Positions 40,063 through 50,685 of a DNA stretch of 64,000 bases are shown piece after piece. The stretch's first letter is position 1. Each line of letters starts with the position of its first letter. Source of the DNA: Numida meleagris. Its lineage: Eukaryota > Chordata > Aves > Galliformes > Numididae. Position numbers and translations under genes: made by a program. The stretch is from positions 19,400,594 to 19,464,593 of the forward strand of contig NC_034409.1 in NCBI RefSeq assembly GCF_002078875.1, in the 5' to 3' direction. The notes beneath the pieces are model-generated. The model had not been told where the DNA came from. It saw only the letters and a program-made list of their open reading frames with translations, and searched no databases.

Positions 40063-43000
40063 ATCAGACAGAGGTCAGGAAAGGAGAAATAACCCAAAAC
40101 ATTAACCTAATCTGTTTGAAATCCCTTTTCTAACACTATTAGATTTATTTAGCAATATATAGCTAGTTTATTTATTGAAAACAAGGACCATTCCTAGGCT
40201 ATGTTTTTAATAGGTATTGTACTTTTATTGGTCATTTTTAGCTGTACATGTTTTTGTCATTGGATATTTGATGCTGTTGAAATGCAACATTATTGAGGGT
40301 AGAACCAAGAGCAAAACTGGGAGGAAGGGACACGGTAGAATTTTTAGGGTGGATATGAAGTGGAGCATGTTTTCATCCTCTACTTTTAATTTGTGCCTTT
40401 GCCACTGCAATCATCAAATGCTGCTTTTTAATGCTAGGGAAACTCTAGCTTCCCAACTTTGTAACAGTGAAACTGTCCAATTCATGGTTAACTGTCTGAG
40501 ATACCTTTTTATCCACCTATGGTCAGTTAGCAGATCAAAAAAAGTCCGACAATATTTGAAGACCAGAGAGTCCTAACTCAGTCTTAAGCTTTTACTTTTA
40601 ATGGTTTGTTTTGATGGCAGGGCAGGGTCACGTGCTTTCCATGTTATGTCTGGCTGCCTTGGAAGCAGGTCAGAGCGAACACACTGCGGGGGGCACGGCT
40701 GCACCTCTCATCTCCCATTCAAGGGCATCATCCCAGCTCTCTGCAAATTGGAACCACAAGGAAAAAATATGCAATGCATGAACAATCCCCAGAGCTCAAA
40801 ATATTTATACTGCTGAGAAGGAAAGCAAACATCTGTAAAAAGAAAAGGCTGCTAAACATGGGTTGATGGTAAAAAAAAATCACATTTGTCTTTAATTTTT
40901 GTCTTTTTCTGATTATTTTTGGACTAAGGTTTTCTTCAGGTACACATTTGGCATTTTAGACTTCCTTTTATACACGCATATAAAATCTACTTTGAACAAT
41001 GGCAGAAAAAAACCCCTTAAAATATACTTTCCCTTCTGCAAAACATTATCTTTGTAAATGAAGGTTGCTGCTGAAAATATATTTTTCTTCCAGAAAGTAC
41101 ATGAGGAGAAATGACTGCCAAAAAAACACATTTCTCTTTTTAGTGCTGCAAATATTGAATAATATTAAGTTTTTCAGCATGTTAAGCATTCACATAGAGT
41201 GGTATAAAACTGTACAGTGGGAAGTTCTTTTATTGTAGTCTCTGATCTGGATTCAAAGGCAGTTTGAAGAGTTCTAGACTACAAAGGCAATTGTTTATGT
41301 CCTCTAATTAAAAAGGTAAATCTCAGCATTCAAGATAAACTTTAAGAATGGGTCTATCCTTTAGGGAAAAAAAAAAAAGAAAAAGAATGACAAAGCATAA
41401 GCTCATTCGCTAAACATTTTAAAAGTCATTAAACAATTAAGTAATAAAGAAAATATTTTAAGATGATAAAAAGAGTAGGTCACATTATTGTTACAACATA
41501 TTTATAGTACAATAACTTGTTTTAAAAATCCATTTTTATGAGAGGCATTTCTAGCACTGGTATGAGTTGAGCTGAAAATGAAATGCTGTACTGAAACTTA
41601 ACACAAGAAAATATTTAGTCCTGATTCAAACTGAATTTGCTTATTTGAAAACTGTTAGAATCTGTCTGTTACTAACATATTGTTTTCTTTATTGTGCCTG
41701 TAACTTTATTATTTAATGAGTCAGTTCATTCTGTAAGGAACCAAAGAAAGTGAATAAGAGTATTATACTGTGGGTCTACATTATCTGGATAATAGGAAAA
41801 AATATTATGTGGAAATACACATCTAAATTCAAGGCTACTGAAAAAGCATTATGATCCAAACTTTAATGAACTGAGTGGGAACAGTCTACAATACAATTTG
41901 GATTGGATTCTCACTTGTCATGGCATAATTTTAACAAAAAGAGCTTAAAAATAACTTTCATCCTGTGACTGAATTCTATCATTTAACTTGGCTTCGGTCA
42001 TTCAAAAGTGTTACTGAAACAATGTGGGTTTAAACTGCTAAAATTCATGAAAACATTTAAGAACTGGTAGGAAAATGATTTCTATATAGAGTTAGTTATT
42101 TGATTCAAGATAAAGAATTATAACTGTCATTCCTAATGGAGCAGATGTAGTATGATATATTTTCCTTACGGTCTGATGATTTTCTGTCATCTGGGAGATC
42201 TTAACACTCTCTTCAGTAATGAGCCAAATTCAGGTGGCAGGGAAATTACAGCTTACTTTTCTCCAGAGGAGATAGTCTTTATTCTATTGTTTGCTTTCCT
42301 AATTGTGTGTGCTTTTCCTATACTTCATGTGTTGTTAATTGCTTTTCTGAGCCCTCTGTTGTCAATTGACTGATTAAAACAGTAAATTTTGTCATCTTTA
42401 ACTTCTGCTTATAAAAATTTACACAGTTACAAATATGGTGCTAAATTGTCTTTCTCTGATCTGCATGGTAAGTTTTAAAGTCTTTGCTTTGAATTCAGTG
42501 AGAAATTAGAACATAATGCTCATAATAACAGATAATAGCAATGAAAATCTCTTCAATGCCCACTGAAAAGGGGTCGGCTATTTCAGCTAAAAAAAAAAGA
42601 CATAAATATCTTCTCATAATTATTTTTAATTTTGGCACCCAGAACCAACAGATTCTACACTCATTAAGGATTAAATAGTCTGATGCATAAGTAATAATCT
42701 AATCCTAGGCCATTTATAGGCCCAGTTCTAGGCTTGTTGACATGCTCTGTATTTCTTACATGTATCCTAGCATGTCACGGAGACCACGGTAAAAAAAAAA
42801 GAGAGATGTAAAAAATGGTGCAAGATAGTCATCCGATGCTAAACTGGAATGGAGATTCCTCTATCAAAACTGACAGAAAAGAGAGACACCTCATTCTCAA
42901 ATTTTAACCAGCTCTCTACCTTTGTGTATACTTCAGGGACACAGAGACAGTTGAGGAGAGAACACATACGAGTTTATCAGCTGGCATGAGCCTGAGCTAG

Positions 43001-44372
43001 TCAGGCCTTTTTTACATGCATGTATTTAACAGGCATGCTGTATGTAGTGAAGCCAGGTTTTTAATCAATTAATGTCATAATTAAAGCCAGTTTTAGAGAA
43101 GATTATATTGTCACTTGGCAGTATTTGTACTGTGTTATCCTTTATTGATGTTACTTGTGAGAGTCAAAAGGGAACTCACTGAAAAAAGAAAACAAAAATG
43201 AAATATTGATCCCATCTCTCTGCCATTCATACTTTTTCATCTTTTAGTAGATATTTCTGAAGTCATGCTCATAGATCAATGTTTTGAAATATGCCCAAAA
43301 AATAAACCTTAAAAGTAGAATTTTGAGCATGCCTTTCCCAACTACATAAAATAAAAACAAAAAAAAAATATTCACAAAGCACATATATACTTTAAGTGTA
43401 TTCTCAAAATAAAAGTACAAGAGGAACACAACCAACAATTCTATTTGTATTATGGTGAATTTATAATACAAGATAGCTCAGTTACGTCTTTTGTTAAAAA
43501 GTAATAAAATAATACCAGATTTTATTTGCAGACTAACCATGACTTACTATTAAAAAATACTTTTTCTGAATTTCAAATATTAATTTCTAGGATTCTGCTA
43601 CTGTAGTAATTAACCTAGACTTAGAGTCAAACAATGAAATCTCTGGTAATTAAAATGATGTTTGGGTAGTATTTTAACTTATTTCAGACATCGAGTTTAA
43701 TGTTTTGCAAACATACACATTCTTGTCTTTATTTTTGTGACTAGCAAAATTAACATCAAACTTCAAATTTCAGTCCTGACTTTGGTGCTTGAGTTCCTCT
43801 TCTGCCTTTAGAGGAATCAGATCTCTCTTACATGGTAGTTGTAGACTAAAGACGTTAACATTTCTGATGTTCAGTGATATGGTGTCAAAGAATAAAAACT
43901 TACAGAAGTACAGCACTGAAAACCAACATCAGTTTAATCTAAATTCTGGGGACCATGTCTACTCATACTTAATTTACTCAGGCAGCTTTAAAACATACAA
44001 CAGAAGTCTGTCACCGTATAATCTGTAATCTCGATAGAGATTTTTTCTAGCATACAGCTAAAACCCTTCATCTATTAAAAACATGTTCACTACAGCTAGA
44101 AGTCTTGAGAGTTTTTTTTCTTAGTTATAACTGTTTATTTTTTCTGTCCTTATTCTACTTCAACCTTTTCTCTATGATCACCTTGTACTTTTTCAGAGGT
44201 GGTTATAACATGCCAAAAAGTAAACCTACTGTACAGTACCTTGGCTCAGAGTCAGCTGTTGGAACCAAGAATTTCTCTATTCCAAGATGTAACCAAGTCA
44301 TTAGAGCATCTTGTCCTGGGCGTTCTTTAAAGTTTTAGAAATTATTTATATTGTTTTTGACTCTTTGGAGAT
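40063..44372. other. Unique AT-rich stretch with one GC-richer patch
   Basis: No supported gene. The patch at about 40600-40760 contains several CpG and a CACGTG E-box (40629-40634) and stands out from the AT-rich surroundings. The 119-codon frame at 40217-40576 and the hydrophobic 73-codon frame at 42152-42373 have no recognisable domain. Confidence 0.5.
44368..44372. repeat. Target-site duplication, left copy
   Basis: GAGAT immediately before the LTR's TG. An identical copy lies immediately after its terminal CA. Confidence 0.85.
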
Positions 44373-44902
44373 TGTCATGGTTTTATGATTTTCGGTTATT
44401 GGTACTCCACATCATAACATCATGTAGTGAATGTACCTGGTTCTCAGAAGAGAAGGACTACTACATTCTCCACGGTACTTTGCTCCTTTGTTACAATTTT
44501 CCAGCCGGAGGGAAAAGATAAAAGCTCGCAGTATAAAAACTTGCAGATCATGAGACCTCGTCCCTTTTTCCGCCGTCTCTCATCTTGGCAGCACCTCGCT
44601 CTCCAGCCGTCTTATTGTCGGTAGTAGAGTAAGGCCTACCTTGATTTTGGGACATTCTCTCTCTCTGTGTTGGATTTATCAGCTTAAATTTTAATTGTAT
44701 TGTATTATAGTGTGTTGTTTTGCATTCCGATATTTTATTTAGTAAATTAGTTTGTTTCTCCTCAGATTGTTGCCGCTGTTCTTTGCTCTCAGGGCCATCT
44801 CCTTACCCTTTTCCCCTTTTCCTTTTTCCTGGGGCGTGGGCCCGTGGGTCCCCCGTCCCCTTTGTCGCGGAACCGGGCCGAACGCCCGTAAACCTTTTGA
44901 CA
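44373..44902 (+). mobile_element. Solo LTR of an endogenous retrovirus, with target duplication
   Basis: A 530-bp LTR. It starts TGTCATGG and ends TTTTGACA, so the termini are the usual TG...CA inside a 5-bp inverted repeat (TGTCA/TGACA). It is flanked on both sides by the direct repeat GAGAT (44368-44372 and 44903-44907), a clean 5-bp target-site duplication. A TATA-type box, TATAAAA, lies at 44532-44538, about 160 bases from the left end. The GC-rich terminal part ('ggaaccgggccgaacgcccgtaaacc') fits a U5 region, so transcription would run left to right. No internal retroviral genes are present. The 65-66-codon frames inside it are not genes. A 5-bp duplication is typical of ERVL-type elements, but I do not assert the family. 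Confidence 0.9.
44532..44538 (+). promoter_or_regulatory. LTR TATA box
   Basis: TATAAAA within the LTR, preceded by 'gctcgcag'. The position suits the U3 promoter of a retroviral LTR. Activity is unknown. Confidence 0.55.
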
Positions 44903-44907
44903 GAGAT
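44903..44907. repeat. Target-site duplication, right copy
   Basis: GAGAT immediately after the LTR, identical to 44368-44372. Confidence 0.85.
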
Positions 44908-45587
44908 GATTGCATGTTGATAGACTTCTAGAGTTCAGGACTAATTTTACTATTGCTCAGCATAACAATACAAGAGTTGATTGTGCTTTTGGAGCATATG
45001 TATTAGCTACAATATTAATCAACTGTTGCCTAAATAAGTGGAAAAACTACATATTTCATCAGGACCTTCTGGTTACAAATAATTAATTAGTTAAGTATCC
45101 AATTATATCTGGAATGTTCTTTTCCAGTTGTTACAGGTGTTCTACTTCCTATTTCACAAAATAAGAAAAAAAAGTCAAGTATTTAGACACTTTTTGGGAA
45201 ATTACATATAATTATCGCAGACTTGACTACCTGAATCCCAGAGGTCTGAAGATTGCCAAGAATCATCAACAGGAGTGTTCCTGACAAAGGCTTTTTTTTT
45301 TTTTTTTAAGTTTAAACAGACACCAAAGAACATCTGGCCTGTTATCTACCAGGAAATCTGTGAGGCGAAAGTATAAATATTTTTGACTATAATACCTACC
45401 AGGAGCAAAGGAAATAGCATCAACCCTATAATTCTGCAATAAACAGATATTTCATGATTTCAAATGTAACTTCATTCTAAGTAACAGTAAACAATGAAAC
45501 TGAAACTCTGTGAAAAAAAAATCATGTCATTACTGTACTTCAGAATCTACTATTTTTTCTTTATATCGTGGATAAAAATTCCCCTGG
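44903..45587. other. Unique AT-rich spacer
   Basis: No gene or transposon. It includes a run of 16 T at 45292-45307. Confidence 0.6.
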
Positions 45588-45938
45588 CACTGACAGGGTT
45601 TCTGACTGCTAGGTCAACCACTATAGATCAGGTTGCCCAGGCACCCATTCAGTCTGGCCTTGAACACCTCTTGAGAAGGGGCATTCATAGTTTCTCCAGG
45701 CAACCTGTTCCAGTGCCTCACCACCCCCTTGAGTAAAACAAAAATCATCTTAATACCTAAACAAAGTCTCCCTTCTTTCAGTTTTAAACCATTCTCCCTT
45801 GTCCTGTCAGTATCTGCCCACGTAAAAAGCTGTTCTCCTTCCTGTTTATAAGTTCCCCTTATGTACTGGGAGGCTTCAGTGAGGATTTCCCAGAGCCATC
45901 TCATCTCAAGGCTGAAGAAGCCCAGCTCCCTCAACCTG
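45588..45938 (-). mobile_element. CR1 LINE, 3' half of an interrupted copy
   Basis: On the + strand it reads 'tagatcaggttgcccagg', 'agtctggccttgaacacctc', 'ggcaacctgttccagtgcctcacc' and 'ttcagttttaaaccattctccc'. This is the reverse complement of a CR1 3' end of the same class as 21405 and 33698. The terminal octamers are missing or unrecognisable. At 45938 the match stops in mid-element at 'gcccagctccctcaacctg'. It resumes beyond the next CR1 at about 46493, so this and the 46493-46855 piece are parts of a structure split by a later insertion. Confidence 0.9.
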
Positions 45939-45940
45939 GA

Positions 45941-46391
45941 GCTCCTAGTGAGGCCCCACCTCGAGTACTGTGTCCAGTTTTGGGCCCCTCACTGCAAAAA
46001 AGACATTGAGGCCCTGGAGCGTGTTCAGAGGAGGGCGACAAAGCTGGTGAGGGGTGTGGAGCACAAGCCTTATGAGGAGCTGCTGGGGGAGCTGGGGTTG
46101 TTCAGTCTGGAGAAGAGGAGGCTCAAGGGTAACCTTATCACTCTCTGTAACTACCTGAAGGGAGGTTGTAGTGAGCTGGGGGTCGACCTCTTCTCTCGTG
46201 TAACTGGTGAAAGGACGAGAAGGAATGTCCTCAAGTTGCGGCAGGGGAGATTCAGGCTGGATGTTAGGAAATACTACTTTTCCAAGAGAGTGGTCAGGCA
46301 CTGGAATGGGGTGCCCAGGGAGGTGGTGGAGTCACTGTCCCTGGAGGTGTTCAAGAAATGTTTAGTCATTGTGTTAAAAGACATGGTTTAG
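45941..46391 (+). pseudogene. CR1 ORF2 C-terminal fragment, frame intact
   Basis: About 150 codons are open from the truncation point to the natural end of CR1 ORF2. Visible blocks include [91 protein letters not shown] and [15 protein letters not shown]. It ends ...KDMV before the stop TAG. This region lies downstream of the RT catalytic domain. Upstream in-frame residues (from 45861) belong to the antisense of the older CR1 and are not part of the protein. Without endonuclease and RT it cannot act. The lack of stops suggests this is the youngest CR1 here. It has no promoter of its own. Confidence 0.9.
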
Positions 46392-46492
46392 TGGGGTTAT
46401 ATTGGTGGTAGGTGGATGGTTGGACTGGATGATCTTGTAGGTCTTTTCCAACCTTGGGGATTCTGCGATTCTACAATTCTCTGATTCTGTGA
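45941..46492 (+). mobile_element. CR1 LINE inserted into an older CR1
   Basis: A 5'-truncated but well-preserved CR1 3' third. It runs from 'gctcctagtgaggccccacctcgag' (LVRPHLEYC) through an open ORF2 C-terminus to a tail of degenerate octamers ('attctgcgattctacaattc', then 'tctgattctgtgatt') ending about 46492. It is flanked on both sides by opposite-strand CR1 sequence that would be continuous without it. It is therefore the younger insertion. Class as for 3740 and 26062. Confidence 0.96.
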
Positions 46493-46855
46493 TTCATAGG
46501 AGAGATGCTCTAGCGCTCTGTTCATCTTTCCAGCCCTTTGGAGCCTTTTCTTCTCCAAGCCAAACAAGCCCAGTTCCCCCAACCTTTCTTCATAGGAGAG
46601 GTGCTCCAGCCCTCTGATCATCTTGGTGGCCCTCCTCTGAACTCATTCCAAGAGCTCTGCATCTTTCTTCTACTGAAGGCCCCAGGCCTGGACACATTAC
46701 TCCAGATGGGGCCTCACGGGGGCAGAGTACTGGGGGACAATCAACTCCCTTGCCCTGCTGGCCACCCCTTCTTTGATGCCGCCCAGGATACAGTTGGCCT
46801 TCTGGGCAGCAAACCCGCAGTGTTGGATCACATCAAGTTTTTCACCCTAGTAGGT
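46493..46855 (-). mobile_element. CR1 LINE, 5' half of interrupted copy with internal duplication
   Basis: Reverse-complement CR1 text: 'ttcataggagagatgctc', 'ccaagccaaacaagcccagttccccc', 'ggtggccctcctctgaactc', 'ggcctggacacattactccagatgggg', 'gcccaggatacagttggccttctgggc' and 'atcacatcaagtttttcaccctag'. It reaches back into the RT C-terminal part. The phrase 'ttcataggagag' occurs at both 46493 and 46589, 96 bases apart, each followed by the same 'gctc.agc.ctctg.tcatctt' text. This part is therefore either tandemly duplicated or made of two opposite-strand CR1 copies joined here. Confidence 0.88.
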
Positions 46856-48717
46856 CTCATATTATTCCTTACTTTCCGAAGGAAACAAAATTTATGTACA
46901 TCTAGCTTCAAAGTGTAAATGAAGAATTTTAGATGTGAACATATCTCTTTTTTTTTAACATTTGAATTCTAAATCTCAAAAAATGAAAAATAAAAACTGC
47001 CCTAAATATGGATTATTTCTACTGTATATTTGGATTTTACATCTTTTTCTAAACTTGTCACCCTTAGCTAAAAGACTTTCCAGTGTCTCATTTGTTTGTT
47101 TGTATTTTCATTTGTTTGTTTATTTATTCATTTATTTTAATGCAGGAGAACTGAATACTTGGAGAGGTATGACCCCATATTTGATGATCTAACACTCTTA
47201 TTTTAATAAAAACTAAAATAATCTTAACGATCAAAAATCAACATGCTGAATTGACTTCATCTCAACATATTCCACTGTCATTATTCTTTTTTTTTTGTGT
47301 GTGTGTTGCTTCTATACTTCAGCAACTCTTTAATGTTATGTTTGCTTTCTTCAGTGTTAGCTTGTTTTCCAGTCCCTGAACCTTAGAGTCTTGATTTATC
47401 CACACACACACACACACATAAAAATTCCACAAATAAAATTACAGACATAGAATAGAAAAGGACACTGAAAGTTCATATAATCTATTCTTCTGCCTCAATA
47501 CAGGATCATCTTAGGTCATGGAGACAGCTGTTTGTGTAATTGCCAACAGTATAGGCTAGCAGTTTACTCCAGCTGCTCTGCAGTCTGGAGAGTTTCACTA
47601 TCGGTATCATTAAAATTTTTCCTTGTGACTTGCCTGTGTATAGACTTGGTGATGTGGCATAAACAAGAGTGAAGCACCCAGTCCTCACTGAACGCCCGTG
47701 GGAGATGGTTATCTAATTTCCTCATATCGTGTATGATTTTAACTTCTATATTTATAATCAGAATTATGTTTTTATTTATACAAATTTTAACAAAGATTAG
47801 AAAATAAATTATGTTTTTCTGCCTGACCAAAGACATACTTAAACGGCTTAATTTCATCTAGAACATTTAGAATTACCACAAATAACTGTGAAAACAAAGT
47901 TTATCAATTAGAATGCAAAGTAGAAGATATGAAGAGCTTCCAGTAGCGACAAGATAGATCAATGGTTTTCTTTCATAATACTTGGAACAGAAAGCAGACA
48001 CTTGTTCATTATGATATACCAAACAGTCTTTGGGTGACAGTCTCAAAATGTAAGAGTTGTCAAATTAGCTGTGGGAGGTCTAACTACAAGATTACAGCAA
48101 AATAATCATGAGGCATAACAGAGACTAACACAGGAGTGTAAAGCTACATTAATTAGCTGTATTTCTCTCCAGACTATTTTTGTTCTGAATATGTATTTAC
48201 ATCCTATTATGCTGCTGCCTCTTCACAAGCTGACCCACCCACCCTCATAATCTAATACAGATATATTTGCTGCCATATAATGTAAGCAGAGGAAGCACAG
48301 AATCTTTACATCAACCACTACATTTTTTCCATATGTCATCTTCATTATTTACATCACTTGAAGTTATAACAAACCCCTGCAAATAGTTTATCCAGTGCAA
48401 GGAATTTCAGTATATATATATAATTATAATCGACGCACTTTGTCAATTCCCATTTTATATATAGATATTGGCTTTGCATGCTTTTTGAGTTTGAACGTTA
48501 ACAGCTCCAACAGTCATTTACATGCTGTATCAAATGTTTTTGCAGAGATTTCTACTATGTTTGACTGCTTAAGATTTTTATTTCTGTTGTACACTATTTT
48601 AAGTACTGCAATTTATTTTATAAACTAAGCTCTGCATCAATTTTTTACCCTGATGTTAAAAACCAGACAGTGCAACTAGATTCCTCTTTTTGCTATCACA
48701 ATTCTTACAGTAATTGG
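46856..48717. other. Unique AT-rich DNA
   Basis: No gene was found. It contains a T/GT-rich run (about 47288-47308) and a CA microsatellite (about 47400-47418). A stretch around 48110-48290 looks less degenerate but has no identifiable feature. Confidence 0.55.
47400..47418. repeat. (CA)n microsatellite
   Basis: About nine CA units. Confidence 0.9.
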
Positions 48718-49215
48718 AATCATAAAATCATAGAATCATTGGAAAAGAACTCTAAGATCAAGTCCAACCATTAACCCATCATCATCATGCTCACTAAACC
48801 ATTTTCCTGTCACATCTACTGCTTCTTGAACACCTCCAGGGACAGTGACTCCCTCACTTCCCTGGGCAGCCTGTTCCAATGCCTCACCACTCTTTCTGAG
48901 AAAAAATTTTTCCTAATATCCAACCTGAACCTCCCGTGGCACAGCTTAAACTCTTATCACCAGTTACCCAGGAGAAGAGGCCGACCTCCACCTTGCTGCA
49001 ACCTCCCTTCAGGTAGTTATAGAGAGCAATAAAGTCTCCCCTGAGTCTCCTCTTCTCCAGACTAAACAATTCCAGTTCCCTCAGCTGCTCCCCATAAGAC
49101 TTGTGCTCCAGACCCCTCATCAGCTTCACTGCCCTTCTCTGAACACAATCCAGGGCCTCAATGTCTTGTAGTGAGGGGCCTAAAACTGGACACAGTACTC
49201 GAGGTGCAGCCTCAC
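48718..49215 (-). mobile_element. CR1 LINE, 5'-truncated, tail present
   Basis: It begins (3' end) with the inverted octamers 'aatcataaaatcatagaatcatt'. The 3' UTR follows, then the ORF2 C-terminus on the - strand: [40 protein letters not shown] and [21 protein letters not shown] at 48884-49171. Homology ends at 'actcgaggtgcagcctcac' near 49215. One frameshift lies just after VTG, where the sequence jumps to 'ctgtgccacgggag'. It is of the same class as 26062 and 45941. Confidence 0.95.
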
Positions 49216-50660
49216 AATAGATGGTGTTAAAGGGACAAACTCTAACTCTTGATGCTACCTTGTACTGGAATGTGTATGCTTGTGACACAGAAGAATACTG
49301 CAGTCACAGTAGAATCAGGAACATTTCTAATAATGTCTTATTTTATAATTTCCAACATTTAGCATGCATATACTTCAGCTTGTTCTATGAAATTATTATT
49401 TTGTAAAAAATATATTAAACAGATAAAGTGTAGTAAATGGATTGCATTGCATGTGAGTTATTAGGTACTTCGTTGAATTAAAAATTGTAGATTTCTAGTA
49501 ATATCAGTGTTTCTGTTGCTCCTTTTTGCCCATAAAATTAGTCGTCTTTTTTTTTTTTCCTCCTTCCCTAATATTTTTAAATAGTTATCCAGACTGGACA
49601 AAGATTATAACTTCTTGTTTAGATTTAATCTAACCAAACAGTGTTTTTAAGATTTCCAGCTTCCACTGTAGTACAAATAAATGTTAGGGGAAAAGGAATC
49701 ATCACTGAACGCAAGGAACAGAGTTGTAATTGTAGAGATGGAAATAATTTCTTGGAAATCAGTGATTCTTTAAGAATCTTGGAGGCCCATTAGTTAATCA
49801 ACTCAACAAGAGCTCTCATTTGTACTGTGGAAACAAAAAAAGTACTATAATTGGAATGCATAAGCAAGGCAGTAATGAGAAGAAAATGTCCAGCATCTGA
49901 ATAATTTCTGCAGCCTCTCTTTATATTAATTGGATGTGATTCACGTTGTCTTAACATAGACAATTTAAAATAAGCTAAATGAGTCATGCCCTGAAAGTGC
50001 CTGTTTCTCTCAGTTGTCTGACTATAAAGGGAGCCTGACTATCTGTTACAGATGTCTGTGGAGTGTATATCTAAATTAGGTGAAATTAATCCTTTTGGAG
50101 AGTTTGCTTTGCTCCTCTAATATGTACAGGAAGGAAGAGATAGTTACAGTGTTCACATTTTAAAGGAATGCTGTAAAAACAGAGAGAAAGAAGATGTCCC
50201 CCCAGGAACTGTGGCCTATGATGAGGCACAAAGTGATCATTCATGGGGCATGGAGGCATGGCCTAAATTGGTTGAAATATACTTTAGTCAATACTGTTGC
50301 TGGGATGAATCCAAGGGTTGACTAGTAAATAGGGAGTTCAGATGAAATGAGCTAATGAACCCTACTGACCTTATACTTTTAATCTTTGTGAGAAGAACAA
50401 GGAGAGAAAGAGAAATATAATAATACAATTTTTATGGTAAAATGCTTTGATTTTTCCTTTCTAGTTGAGAGCAGAATATGTCCTCAACAGAAGCACTTAT
50501 GAAATTAGCTTTTCACTTCAGACTGATAACAGAAGTGGATTTTCTATTCTCCAGGAATTTATGGATTAAAGTGAAAAGGTTCACATCTATGCACAGTAAC
50601 TATCATTGTCAAAAAAGAAAAGAAAAAAAGCCTATCTCATTATTTCATGTAGTCCTTGTG

Positions 50661-50685
50661 AAAACAAACAAACAAACAAACAAAA
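50661..50685. repeat. (CAAA)n microsatellite
   Basis: About six AAAC/CAAA units in tandem. Confidence 0.9.

Noticed and set aside
40217..40576. 119-codon + strand frame
   Set aside because: No recognisable domain, and no promoter or splice context beyond chance.
42152..42373. 73-codon frame with a membrane-like segment
   Set aside because: T-rich DNA produces hydrophobic stretches by chance; no homology recognised.
44427..44920. 65- and 66-codon frames inside the LTR
   Set aside because: They lie within a non-coding LTR with TATA box and U5 features.
45945..46301. 118-codon - strand frame
   Set aside because: Antisense shadow of the CR1 ORF2 fragment on the + strand.
46538..46918. 126-codon + strand frame
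   Set aside because: Antisense shadow of a minus-strand CR1.
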